Source: Lachnospiraceae bacterium
Lineage (GTDB): Bacteria; Bacillota; Clostridia; Lachnospirales; Lachnospiraceae
Direction of reading: 5' to 3'
DNA: 46,915 nucleotides
NCBI GenBank assembly: GCA_024698885.1
Contig: JAILQQ010000147.1
Coordinates: 1 to 46,915, forward strand
Of the stretch, positions 31,101 through 34,566 are shown piece after piece (positions within the stretch are counted from its first letter, which is position 1; each line of letters opens with the position of its first letter). The position numbers and the translations under genes are program-made. Under the pieces are notes generated by a model. It made no database searches. It had not been told where the DNA came from and saw only the letters and a program-made list of their open reading frames with translations.

Positions 31101-33172
31101 TTGCGATTTATGACAGCGACGGGAAGCTGGCGCTGACGCTTGACTCCGGTAACGCAAAGCAGCTTTTGGAGGGCCTGCTTGCACCCGGCACCTATACGTT
31201 AAAGGAAACCGAAGCACCGACCGGCTACAATCCGGCGGACGATCAGAACTTTACGGTTCCTGCTGACGGCACAAAGACCGAGGTTGAAATGCGGGATACG
31301 CCGATCATCGGCAGCCTGCACCTGATGAAGGTAGATCAAAAAACGCAGTTAGGGATCATCGGCGCGACATTCAAGGTTTATAAAAAGAACGGCGACCCGG
31401 TACATGCGGTCCTGACGGACGTCAGCAATAACATTTACCGGTATACGACCGACGGAACCGGCGTAACGGAATTCGGTGTATCGAGCAACGGAACCCTTGA
31501 TATCATGGAGCTGCCTTACGGAGAATACTATGTGAACGAGATCGAGGCGCCCACAGGGTACAAGCCGAAGACCGGCAATATCTCCTTCTCTGTGCTGAAG
31601 CATGGAGTGGCCAGTGATCTGACAGTTGAAAATGAGAGAAAGCCGGGCAGCGTAAAGCTGACAAAGGTTGAGCTGGATATGGAGAACAATGTCGGCGCTC
31701 TGCTAGAGGGAGCTAAATTTGAACTCTATTCCGAGTTCCCGGTGACAGCCGGACAGGCTCTTGTTTCAACGGCATACTCCGACGCGTACTATCGTTTCGG
31801 AAGATATACCACCAATGTACTCGGTGAGATCCACGAAGGCGGACTGCCTTGGGGTGAGTATTACTTTATCGAGACAGAAGCGCCGGAAGGCTACCGGACC
31901 TATGTGGATACCGATGGCGCACCTATTGTCAGAACCTTTACCATTGACGCAAGTAACGCCGGTACAGAGATCGATCTTGGCCTCATCGGCAACGGTAAGG
32001 ATCCGACTTCCTCGACCTTACCGGAAACTCCGACGCCGACGCCGACGGATGATCCTTCGGGAACACCGACACCGGGTATTCCGACCGGCGGAACGGGAAC
32101 AGGAACGCCGACGCCGACAACCTCGGTAACGCCTGGCCCTTCGGGAACAGCGACACCGACACCGGGTATTCCGACCGGTGGAACAGGAACGGGCTCGCCG
32201 ACGCCGACGACTTCGGTAACGCCTGGACCTTCGGGAACAGCGACACCGACGCCGGGTATTCCGACCGGCGGAACGGGAACAGGTACGCCGACACCGACGA
32301 CTTCGGTAACGCCTGGCCCGTCAGGAACAGCGACACCGACACCGGGTATTCCGACAGGCGGAACGGGAACGCCGACGCCGACGACTTCGGTAACGCCTGG
32401 ACCGACAGGAACAGGTACACCGACGCCGGTAATCCCGACGGGCGGAACGGGAACGGGAACGCCGACGCCGACGCCTGGTACGACAGGCACACCGACAAGC
32501 GGACCTTCAGGAACAGTGACACCGACCCCGGTTATTCCGACCGGCGGAACGGGAACGGGTACGCCGACGCCGACGACTTCGGTAACGCCTGGACCGACAG
32601 GAACAGGTACACCGACAAGCGGACCTTCAGGTACGCCTGGTACGACAGGTACACCGACAAGTGGCCCTTCGGGAACAGTGTCACCGACGCCGACGGGAGG
32701 AAAAGGAACTGGTACACCGACGCCGACGAGAGGAAAAGCGGAAGTCACCAGTACACCTACCCCGACGCCGACAGAAACATCGACGCCTACCTCTGAACCG
32801 ACAGAGACGCCCGCGTCGACCCCGACGCCGACGGATACGGTTGTCGTGATCACGGTAACGCCGACGGCCACACCGGTTGTTATAGCGGCAACGCTGACAC
32901 CGACGCCGACCAGGACCATTACCCTGACGCCGACACCGACACCCAAGCCGACAGCTGCTGTACTGGGTGAAAGAAGAACCAAGCCGGGCAGCGTTGTACA
33001 GGGTGTTCTGGGCGTACGTTCGGCACCTACCAAGGGCGTACTTGGTGAGAGAGTCGGACCTGCGACAGGAGATGCCGCGAATATCGCACTCTGGATCATT
33101 ATCCTGGCGGCCTGCATCGGCGCGATCGTCATGATCCTCCTGCAGACGTCAAAGAAAAGAAAGACCAGATAA
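13184..33172 (+). CDS. Giant sortase-type surface adhesin with ~41 pilin/SpaA/Cna_B modules
   Basis: One open frame of 6662 residues. The ATG at 13184 is chosen because AAAAGGAGAGACGAG precedes it and a signal peptide follows (MKRRRW, then LVAALAMTSMLLESTVPVLA); the frame is open 50 codons further upstream. Order: an acidic EEPAEQ-rich linker; an N-terminal region to ~residue 560; a choice-of-anchor-A-like region (~730-1035); seven pilin-type modules (to ~2200); about 27 SpaA-type modules (to ~5460); four Cna_B modules with TKxW starts; three SpaA modules; a Thr-Pro-Gly stalk (~6270-6590); and a membrane anchor with GPATGDAAN, a hydrophobic helix and KKRKTR. Most SpaA modules keep the Lys (KxD), the Glu (ETxAPxGY) and often the final Asn expected for self-formed isopeptide bonds. 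Role as adhesin or stalk is inferred. Confidence 0.9.
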   Translation: MKRRRWFRSLVAALAMTSMLLESTVPVLAVEASEYADASVTENGTEVYVDEGNAEAEENTEVFVEQVTEDASTESDAGQETSENGEPSGESEEPQAQAEEPAEQTEEPAEQPESTPEKAEALEVSDGRIRIAGYDSIYLALNTDRMTAKDSFRLSFTGFDGSESYDGALNGTLNKADGRIFRFENLAGKDIEISAASDDGAVTFEYRTREDGYPEIVVISPEETEPEKRLAVSEDGKGLEGEGLDSLTVQLNTDRLADSDRFNLILSTNAEARYQDEPVSGAIEGLGRSAGTLSLSHLEKKSFIIYVAGETSNTIAADYSVVSEEGGYVQITVYQTDEAQTVKRVYEYEDDDVKVTAAIEKADAIPDDAYFSVKKIEPESEEYDYDAYMEALNANEEGDFAFNNINTLLYDIAFYTDDTMAEEIEPEEGAVRVSIQFKKDQLNDGLNVGSQDEIEILHLSEDENTINIEPLTAEISGEQDELTFETDSFSIYVLPDRTDDTYVIEYEYKQWNGDPNAKNFTFYVKKSKLGNFANYINNVDENNIVHLKDGFVPKAVIADRNSDQSVKALGAALNAAGLADWKEDEIGRGYTRFIRAFGVKSVGIQLDHGNYWVEDMSDSFIPVSNIDEIKVEFPQDDLSTPKDAQWPKSPGLGITSKSDVAVVEVTLSDNKMNNSWDQPYHKDSSDIAGVTLVNGVKASLAKDGGNDSVTLSLSDGKTDFGIFEYRTVEKTPGTNRSLADILGEAVNYGITANTINFSGKIESNFATGLIEATGTHATQGVYSGMAGDDIVGDISGSGWFTEASEKKPFTIYLGKNSEALPEIKEGGNFDLLYRKITDGGYITLNSEKTKEELAAQVRDMIGAVKTIGSNIAAETALTGLSLKDVVDDSDPVHKVIDLTGYSDGTYYVNLEAGEYAKQMTGTDQLIIKLKDSQRIVFNVPDPSITLNQLVVDLYVNGQSTNEINSGDHTEAVGSRAERVVWNLYNAGKEDGSNVDVTLDRLYGVVLAPYADVLLEGPCAGWLVAKTVKTDKIWCFVSGGTTGTVTDTPATLSIPVKKSFAVPEDWPEGKGFNFTIEALNDGPLPAVTATGENEETVTTASTTAGPVTKDSPETSFAVISYDPTADGTDQTYIYKISEVEDTNGAATIKYADPVFVKVVVQTATTSEGDGTNIQRTASVKSVEYFTDAACVTPAPEGQRDAAYFVNELYKDTQNDSLKLWVKKTFTGRTWTRENFTFTLTGSAGKEGNVKAVPMPEKTELTIKKQQIIEEESTVEHTVSGNTIPRVTEYLQDTFGIITFEAAEEEYHDVYVYTISEKIPAADEETYDRDITYDQTRYQVTVTVDNVYDTAQNKWVVTATPAIKAVKGDEEETYTAEKKKNGEEEDGYILPFENVVEAGSLIINKKVIGGYWSIGCEVPFVPPIDDYYNKKEYGRFDNCKGLPGMGGSDHRHRQIWCGDPTNFRIYLNDNGEPESLWEIRRDNLSPCECKFSKVVNKDDPMDPANYAEPFLTKEEIAKIKPGDLVCYTTFGNGNQRWQHFSYIGAESCRFRFTIQNKDTGEYYDENGHVVAEENNIVYIAGNSTLKIDNMPAGTYIITEVGANSTEIYQRSIDTDGNEVKTKVNSYGANGIYNVLVDGKNTKVSDNVGETGMEGVSSEITVGGTESGEITFTNTRDKEEFDLSVRKTVNGGPTLADENGKFEFKLYYCDANGNIRKRGTSEEVAATQKNSGDIVEFSTITLDGGMNGGSNGNQLYYYFLLKETGSVKNIDRDSTSYLIRVTLERKEREDGCGTEWELVDKKYKVYDPKHSTNDYMPLSSDSIVFNNIDKRGIITVTKELVGKKMNEGDVFAIALTDEEEGKCYKINGSKTNLKIDKDGKVTQGLIDITPQGTETTRTVTFERLVVGKTYKVTEYINGYPAVQGEPYTVTITGGGEVSEDGISATFTPERAAANETSRYQFETIITNTGTGSLTLKKTLSTANPEPASTTFYAALTYTETVGETTVKYYYDNDTKSFSPVRKAIPLDAADASGVVIEKLPINRSYVVYETDANGNAKAQDAFYRITMDAGDGVTADNATVDGVSTVTGTVIFTGDILDTNIELQNTAGSLKLTKLVDGDNNNTEDFYFTVQKGSTFYDQYAQEIPSTNPVKTITVKAGAANAVTIYNLPLGDYTITEAADTAGTSIVDHATYPYQVKSYTYTDGMAEGSAGTISLTAAKKDGEVTITNEKRTGSVTMTKKNNENETLSGIHFTLYRGTVGSGVTVHVDEKLEKNGRYSYNTSSENIELTTGSDGKIVVDGLPLDNYYFVEDSASDDYVVTTTETSVTVSGTSNEALNPTIDIINSKFNGGVRFKKIDADSKEDEKGLSGVSFTLYKKDGTKFGGDNAAPYVSGTNGWVNAYPLPAGEYYFLENETTGYNKNETKLTFTIHEDTAHNAKEDETEKFVTLDSTITGLSTTTETYGTGADAVTVTRMVVPNTREKGKATLHKVKGSIFSDINGQPLQDAEFTLYPKAGGNGITETTDASGDATFTDLEWGEYYVLETKAPDGYELGYDKTDNNAVEAAKKFVTIDADHLDVTIDGGGTGSAFVNQTKKTTIELTKRDATDRSIMLPGAEFDLYRYTGSLTNKNDILQALISGEITQKPEDKVNTVPLVTNTEGKITPEVEYISCRLYYFVETKAPTGYEISDTYYVCEVDGNGGIVGWLKRNLLSDETDAKITAENTRKTGTVTLIKVDENGTELTGEELYGAEFKLKKDGNTERTITINKDTVSGNNRNFELTDGRIVISGLGWGNYTFEEITPPTGYTTENYSITPSEVTIGNVTETGTGTVTFTASGTITITNKHETGSVQLTKVNSDNDTSRNRAGTPLQGAKFKLYDSNDNDISQTYGAVADAGTNEYYFTTGVDGKTIVVSGLPWGSYYFKEEIAPTYYQKSDDPIPFTVGKYTTVSSGVLLTGDDEKIENDRIYGKLTINKTGEDDKPLPGATFYITDEEGYNVHFTGDNGFYAYESTGGFKDVIEPAEGASSIEITSIPAGVYYVHEKKAPAGYSVNRNQKVRAEIVDESVKEVTFKNTSYSATLEFIKLGGGKRLGGAVFALEQLLPVIGDDGNPVMEGDTPKMEWQEVNTAESEADGVNEGRVTFTIVSTGDYKVYEKSAPAGYVKDTQEYTFTLTEDNKSRTVTLSPSITYPDQFDGKPVIINEQLTGAVKLVKKDENGSYLGGAKFTLYKKDGSSYQPQEEKESDSTTGEITFTGLAWGKYKLVETKAPEHYATPEDQTENQYFFTVDASNAGNKAGEEPAVFITSAEKGGKVVSLLDIANERIKGSATLTKKGKNKEGKTITLRDAVFELHTYDESKDDKDGGVVAGYAAADQTLVTDSKGEIHTDKDLPEGKYFFIEKTAPNGYELDAATRYVFTVTSEKPDVSGNDIQVEGNGDEKDGQTDGNGIAYNARSKGDIWLYKYETDNNGANLGGINGVSFKLEKYNWKFLAYQNYSEVESGETTDLSEYKDEPEFENGARSLGSNDDGYLHFDNLEWGTYRITEVGRTGYVKDSAWSLVFTIDENCLHYNTMTAPTMIPNRRATASVKLIKKDSADDKKLLEGAYFDLYQVVEGSDPIRKETALKTDGNGVITVNNLAWDEFYYFEETKQPAGYVKPVHPQTEQFKLTEDYADPTYVQEHPIVVTNRKSERGSITLLKTDADGNALTGAVFTLYDEDGNKILLKRESEGAYTLSDTASENTVEYLGTYAGNEEGKTKGSLIVSNLYEGTYSFKEVATPEGDYLKLTNSRRVTLTQTNLSETVTVQNDNIKVNARFIKKASVNGAAAEPLEDAVFKLWKKNAETGAYDIPIDTISSKKATEGEKGLVFAEGLAHGDYCFEEVSTPDNAYSLAEKIYFSIANDKKLNGTTINVGDAGDVVDYNRKGSVELTKTDDTGETIEGVKFTLHRLVTDQNGNARDGGLVSKTGQDINPEDSEAYANRFITTGSDGKLTASGLAWGWYYFKEESVPDNAYTFKDEINKDLTFEIKQSNAAKSPSVSVSTVNDRKPGFIEITKYGRTRDAGKTTYTKKRLEGVSFTLYELDENSRRIGEGTVKTTGEDGIVTFGNLTWGKTYTVVETATVNGYVIPKNADGSDKEYTYTIGRPQSEREIELEVVNEQASGSVKLLKVDATDNSIRLGNVAFDLFYGDGTQYNNTGVSYRTNNIEGDSNYGYLMSLDGSSTEIGPLPIGSYYFKEKTPPQGYKSYENDDPENRIWFSITYDQQVYSFTDGAGGAGAIKNERTSGKVLLTKTDDSGHPVKGAVFELKGTKNPRTLIETFQTIISKDKSYEVGKYTTDEDGILEIDNLPWDDYTLQEIKAPAGYTVDTETVYPFSLSATESSKALSLGNMTNQTEKGSVVLVKTETPRTASDAETPVAGAKFKLYYRYKDTDDWADVTHDYTPDGGDEFVTDDNGEIEISKKLIWGSYYFYETKPADNYEIPSEAARKSGIFRIGSESFKADGEPVVNVTMQNGIKKGYISLHKSFSGNEMPIKDNKNYYGGIAFTLYEGAKDADHELNTFTTDENGDISAETIAAAVGPLYFDKTYYFAETGISPEAEAAGYTVSSEVIEIKLSDKLNTEALYQANSVDHPLAYTLINSQITGGTSFTKTDASGQALSGIRFDLYTAAGASTGIYAVSEADGKVSFANIKKGRYYFKENEESAKVKGYTPDLTEYWFEITDSKEESAAIHAGNLTAEAQPGDGSYAIANAKQNGRIVFVKTADGAPKDIDAFRFALYKAGEDETPYIGADALMSDSYVKEITLATGKHVKALVVENLEQGGYYFKELAAANGYAIDENHQTRAFTIDESNAFNTMEQAVQTPLMLDNASIGIYFHKKDASGALYDNNAEVGLYKVEGSNEELLMSWKLSEPNRYKLLSITESSFPEGFISGVTYRIKEITPPAGYTAAAPIDFSFDEFGKLQTNHAGKSTYAGKPLLEMTDEETSIRIRKEDQKTDSLLKEAVLRLYEVTGYDEENNNEPVTKPVGDSWTTSEADHVINHLKTGTTYILREITAPQGYYKADDIYFTLAGNGEIQYVDGKNKAYQTSLTRTEGSPVKNVLIMKDRPIELVIYKARQEANPENTLVSGAELTLRNAKGEDIYTWKTADQNPVTIPANLLTAGAAYTIAETPAAGYTVPEDGIVKNLTVKVYDSEVEAANGVGVFVQTETVLNDYIKIPLSKQSAAGEELAGASLTLSKEVIIDETATKQPVYSYISAGRPVLLVGISEADLTDTEKAVLAAQYPDSTIVYADALEEGTSLTAGSYELSEDAGSLPDGYALNSTPVPFTIDADGTLKQGSASISGVTMTDYALRLVIAKVDTNGDYVPGAEMKLSDEEGHTLLTWNTEEVNPVIITEEPDISDIVAKLHNAPLAGKRELSLNGSKVYLERGKTYTIEEESAPLSYAKADPTEVTTSDNFTEKDPKAGYIKKIIDPDLDPGNTSVIVTKKWVAPIDLPTGYQYPTITIELYQNATEKDKMEMIAKQTLTSGNTACVFADLPEQRTDKIANYKYRYYVQESEQTIAGLKDEGLTIRYNTNNPTEKAADADGIFRYELENTFINDVKTKVHVTKKWRLVEGGDSYEDVTLTLYQNGVPMEPADDYQVTVENGAKDQNGTFTHTFENLPKYADDGTLYQYTVVESESKTTPASFTTEWYERTENGEKYYTFVNTPEISTFAIEGTKYWNEPEGFTHPEITIKLLRDGAEYKNVTISSEESSNKTQNAFRFEGLYEYALGQEAGDATDGHRYVYTLTEIGAEQNYTAHVYGPGPITGTGDQRSAKAAVVNTRNNEYISINGTKSWGYDTNDYTKHPAVAFKLYANGTEHATRTLSKGSSDTTYEFADLPKYDYSSVEVSSSDGTVTGRPTLIEYRVCETVLPNFLAEMTNTVLANGVTDAAEGYTVAYETGTVSYTGYDFKNTPTKVEITKVDNDTGELLAGAKFAIYDSDGKLALTLDSGNAKQLLEGLLAPGTYTLKETEAPTGYNPADDQNFTVPADGTKTEVEMRDTPIIGSLHLMKVDQKTQLGIIGATFKVYKKNGDPVHAVLTDVSNNIYRYTTDGTGVTEFGVSSNGTLDIMELPYGEYYVNEIEAPTGYKPKTGNISFSVLKHGVASDLTVENERKPGSVKLTKVELDMENNVGALLEGAKFELYSEFPVTAGQALVSTAYSDAYYRFGRYTTNVLGEIHEGGLPWGEYYFIETEAPEGYRTYVDTDGAPIVRTFTIDASNAGTEIDLGLIGNGKDPTSSTLPETPTPTPTDDPSGTPTPGIPTGGTGTGTPTPTTSVTPGPSGTATPTPGIPTGGTGTGSPTPTTSVTPGPSGTATPTPGIPTGGTGTGTPTPTTSVTPGPSGTATPTPGIPTGGTGTPTPTTSVTPGPTGTGTPTPVIPTGGTGTGTPTPTPGTTGTPTSGPSGTVTPTPVIPTGGTGTGTPTPTTSVTPGPTGTGTPTSGPSGTPGTTGTPTSGPSGTVSPTPTGGKGTGTPTPTRGKAEVTSTPTPTPTETSTPTSEPTETPASTPTPTDTVVVITVTPTATPVVIAATLTPTPTRTITLTPTPTPKPTAAVLGERRTKPGSVVQGVLGVRSAPTKGVLGERVGPATGDAANIALWIIILAACIGAIVMILLQTSKKRKTR
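15300..16310 (+). other. Choice-of-anchor-A-like region of the giant protein
   Basis: About residues 706-1042 contain the pattern of choice-of-anchor-A domains: LGEAVNYGITANTINFSG near the start, FATGLIEATG, the LTLNQL-like strand (SITLNQLVVDLYVNG), and near the end LYGVVLAPYADVLLEG followed by GWLVAKTVK. This domain is common near the N-terminus of large sorted surface proteins. Boundaries are approximate. Confidence 0.6.
17423..17822 (+). other. Cysteine/histidine cluster inside one pilin-like module
   Basis: Within the module beginning AGSLIINKKVIGGYW, seven cysteines occur in about 133 residues (near residues 1414, 1437, 1455, 1485, 1487, 1524 and 1546), with an HRHRQIWCGD stretch and a CEC pair. 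The remainder of the 6662-residue protein has only isolated cysteines. The usual module sequence resumes with FRFTIQNKDTG, so ~140 residues look inserted into a module loop. Confidence 0.65.
19866..29600 (+). repeat. Array of ~27 SpaA-type modules (protein-level repeat)
   Basis: Modules start about every 320-390 bases with the pattern TGSVxLxKxD...LxGAxFxLY and end with GxYYFxExxAPxGY and an Asn-containing strand. Starts I placed are near 19866, 20220, 20620, 20950, 21353, 21713, 22075, 22402, 22786, 23145, 23535, 23920, 24240, 24600, 24935, 25310, 25650, 26015, 26350, 26715, 27093, 27425, 27770, 28115, 28485, 28805 and 29215. The modules are diverged, not near-identical copies. Confidence 0.8.
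32052..32600 (+). repeat. 90-base tandem repeats encoding the Thr-Pro-Gly stalk
   Basis: The segment CCGGGTATTCCGACC recurs at 32072, 32162, 32252 and 32342, exactly 90 bases apart, encoding a 30-residue unit with PTPGIPTGGTGTG and TTSVTPGPSGT. Variant units follow at spacings of 84 and 102 bases, then less regular TPTP sequence to about 32950. Such low-complexity proline/threonine stretches lift surface domains through the cell wall. Confidence 0.9.
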
Positions 33173-33189
33173 AAATGACATATTTAAAA

Positions 33190-33238
33190 GAATGAGCTAA
33201 GGTTCATTCGTGAGCGCATGATCTGCACAGAGATGCGC
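33190..33238. repeat. Two-hairpin intergenic repeat, copy 2
   Basis: It begins 17 bases after the giant-gene stop. GAATGAGCT-aa-GGTTCATTC (33190-33209) matches copy 1 at 10598, with two pairs changed to G-T wobbles so that the stem is kept. A second hairpin GCGCAT/ATGCGC (33214-33219 / 33233-33238) takes the place of the second stem of copy 1. About 30 of the first 38 bases agree between copies. Confidence 0.75.
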
Positions 33239-33248
33239 GGAAAGCAGG

Positions 33249-33283
33249 GCGGCCATGGGAAAGTAATTCACATGGCCGCTTTT
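33249..33283 (+). terminator. Terminator after the giant surface-protein gene
   Basis: GCGGCCATG (33249-33257) pairs perfectly with CATGGCCGC (33271-33279), followed by TTTT. Nine G/C-rich pairs with a 13-base loop make a strong hairpin. The dapL -35 element lies across its loop and right arm. Confidence 0.85.
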
Positions 33284-33295
33284 CTGTGCTATAAT
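33267..33295 (+). promoter_or_regulatory. Promoter of the dapL gene group
   Basis: TTCACA at 33267-33272 and a perfect TATAAT at 33290-33295 are 17 bases apart, 48 bases before the dapL ATG. The -35 overlaps the preceding terminator. Confidence 0.85.
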
Positions 33296-33343
33296 GACGA
33301 CAATTGCGAATTTGCCTAAAGGAGAAGTAAAGGAGGACCAGAT

Positions 33344-34549
33344 ATGATACCCAATACAAATTACGCGAACTTAAAGGACTCCTATTTGTTTTACAATATA
33401 GCGCAGAAGGTGAACCGGTATCTCGAGGAGCATCCGGGGACAAAGCTTTACCGCATGGGGATCGGCGACGTTTCCCTGCCCCTTTGTCAGGCCGCGATCA
33501 AGGCGCTGCATGAGGGCGTTGAGGATCAGGCGCGTCAGGAAACCTTCCACGGCTATATGCCGGAGTGCGGCGCGCCCTTCTTAAGAGAGGCGATCGCCGC
33601 GTATTACGGGAAAAGAGGCGTGCAGCTTCAGAATGACGAGGTCTTTGTGAGCAGCGGGGCCTCCGATGAATTGGGGGATATCCTGGATCTGTTCGGGCAT
33701 GATAAGACCGTGGTGATCTTAGAGCCGGCCTATCCCGCGTATGTGGACGCCAATACCATGAGCGGCAACAGCATTATCCGGGTACCGGCCGGAAAGGAGA
33801 ACGGCTTCCTGCCCTCGCCGGATGATCTGAAGGCAGTCGCAGCCGGAAAGACGCCCGATGTGCTGTATATCTGCTCACCGAATAATCCGACCGGCGCGGT
33901 CTTTTCCAGAGAAAAGCTGAAGGCGTGGGTGGATTACGCCTGCGAAAGCGAGGCTTTGATCGTTTTCGACGCTGCCTATGAGGCTTTTATTTCCGGGGAT
34001 GAGGAAAAGGAGCTCCCTCATAGTATTTATGAGATCGAGGGCGCTGCCGAGTGTGCCATCGAGATCTGCTCTCTTTCGAAGACGGCCGGCTTTACCGGTA
34101 CGAGATGCGGCTATACGGTGATCTCAAAGTCCCTTAGGCGCGGCAATATGAGCCTGAACGATATGTGGGTCCGCAACCGCACGACGAAGACAAACGGTAT
34201 TTCCTATATTCTGCAGAAGGGCGCCGCCGCGATCTTTACGGAGGAGGGACAGAAGCAGATCCATGAGAATATCGCGATCTACAAGAATAACGCGAAGGTC
34301 CTGATGGAAGCCGTGGACGCGCTTAACGTCTGGTATACGGGCGGAAAAAACGCTCCCTATATCTGGATGGAGTGCCCGAAGGGCCTTGGCAGCTGGGAAT
34401 TCTTTGACAGGCTGCTTGCCGAGTACCAGGTCATCGGAACGCCCGGCGAGGGCTTTGGCAGCTGCGGCGAGGGATATTTCCGCTTCTCCTGCTTTGGATC
34501 GCCGGAGGATACGAAGGAAGCAGCAAAGAGGCTGCGGATGTTTCATTAA
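33344..34549 (+). CDS. dapL: LL-diaminopimelate aminotransferase
   Basis: A 401-residue fold-type I PLP enzyme that converts tetrahydrodipicolinate directly to LL-diaminopimelate, for lysine and peptidoglycan. DapL hallmarks are the N-terminus (NYANLKDSYLFYNIAQKV), the GDVSLPLCQAAI and QETFHGYMPECG segments, SPNNPTGAVF, and the PLP lysine in SLSKTAGFTGTRCG (about residue 245). A GGAGGACCAG ribosome binding site precedes the ATG. It has its own promoter and is followed closely by the antiporter gene. Length and motifs fit well. Confidence 0.93.
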   Translation: MIPNTNYANLKDSYLFYNIAQKVNRYLEEHPGTKLYRMGIGDVSLPLCQAAIKALHEGVEDQARQETFHGYMPECGAPFLREAIAAYYGKRGVQLQNDEVFVSSGASDELGDILDLFGHDKTVVILEPAYPAYVDANTMSGNSIIRVPAGKENGFLPSPDDLKAVAAGKTPDVLYICSPNNPTGAVFSREKLKAWVDYACESEALIVFDAAYEAFISGDEEKELPHSIYEIEGAAECAIEICSLSKTAGFTGTRCGYTVISKSLRRGNMSLNDMWVRNRTTKTNGISYILQKGAAAIFTEEGQKQIHENIAIYKNNAKVLMEAVDALNVWYTGGKNAPYIWMECPKGLGSWEFFDRLLAEYQVIGTPGEGFGSCGEGYFRFSCFGSPEDTKEAAKRLRMFH

Positions 34550-34566
34550 ATAGAAAAGAATAAGAG

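Noticed and set aside
32052..32600. A CRISPR-like array
   Set aside because: The 90-base repeats are coding, in frame, and have no unique spacers.
31900..33132. A 410-codon open frame on the - strand with VGVGVPVPVPPVG repeats
   Set aside because: It is the antisense reading of the Thr-Pro-Gly stalk repeats. It has no ribosome binding site and only mirrors the codon bias of the + strand gene.
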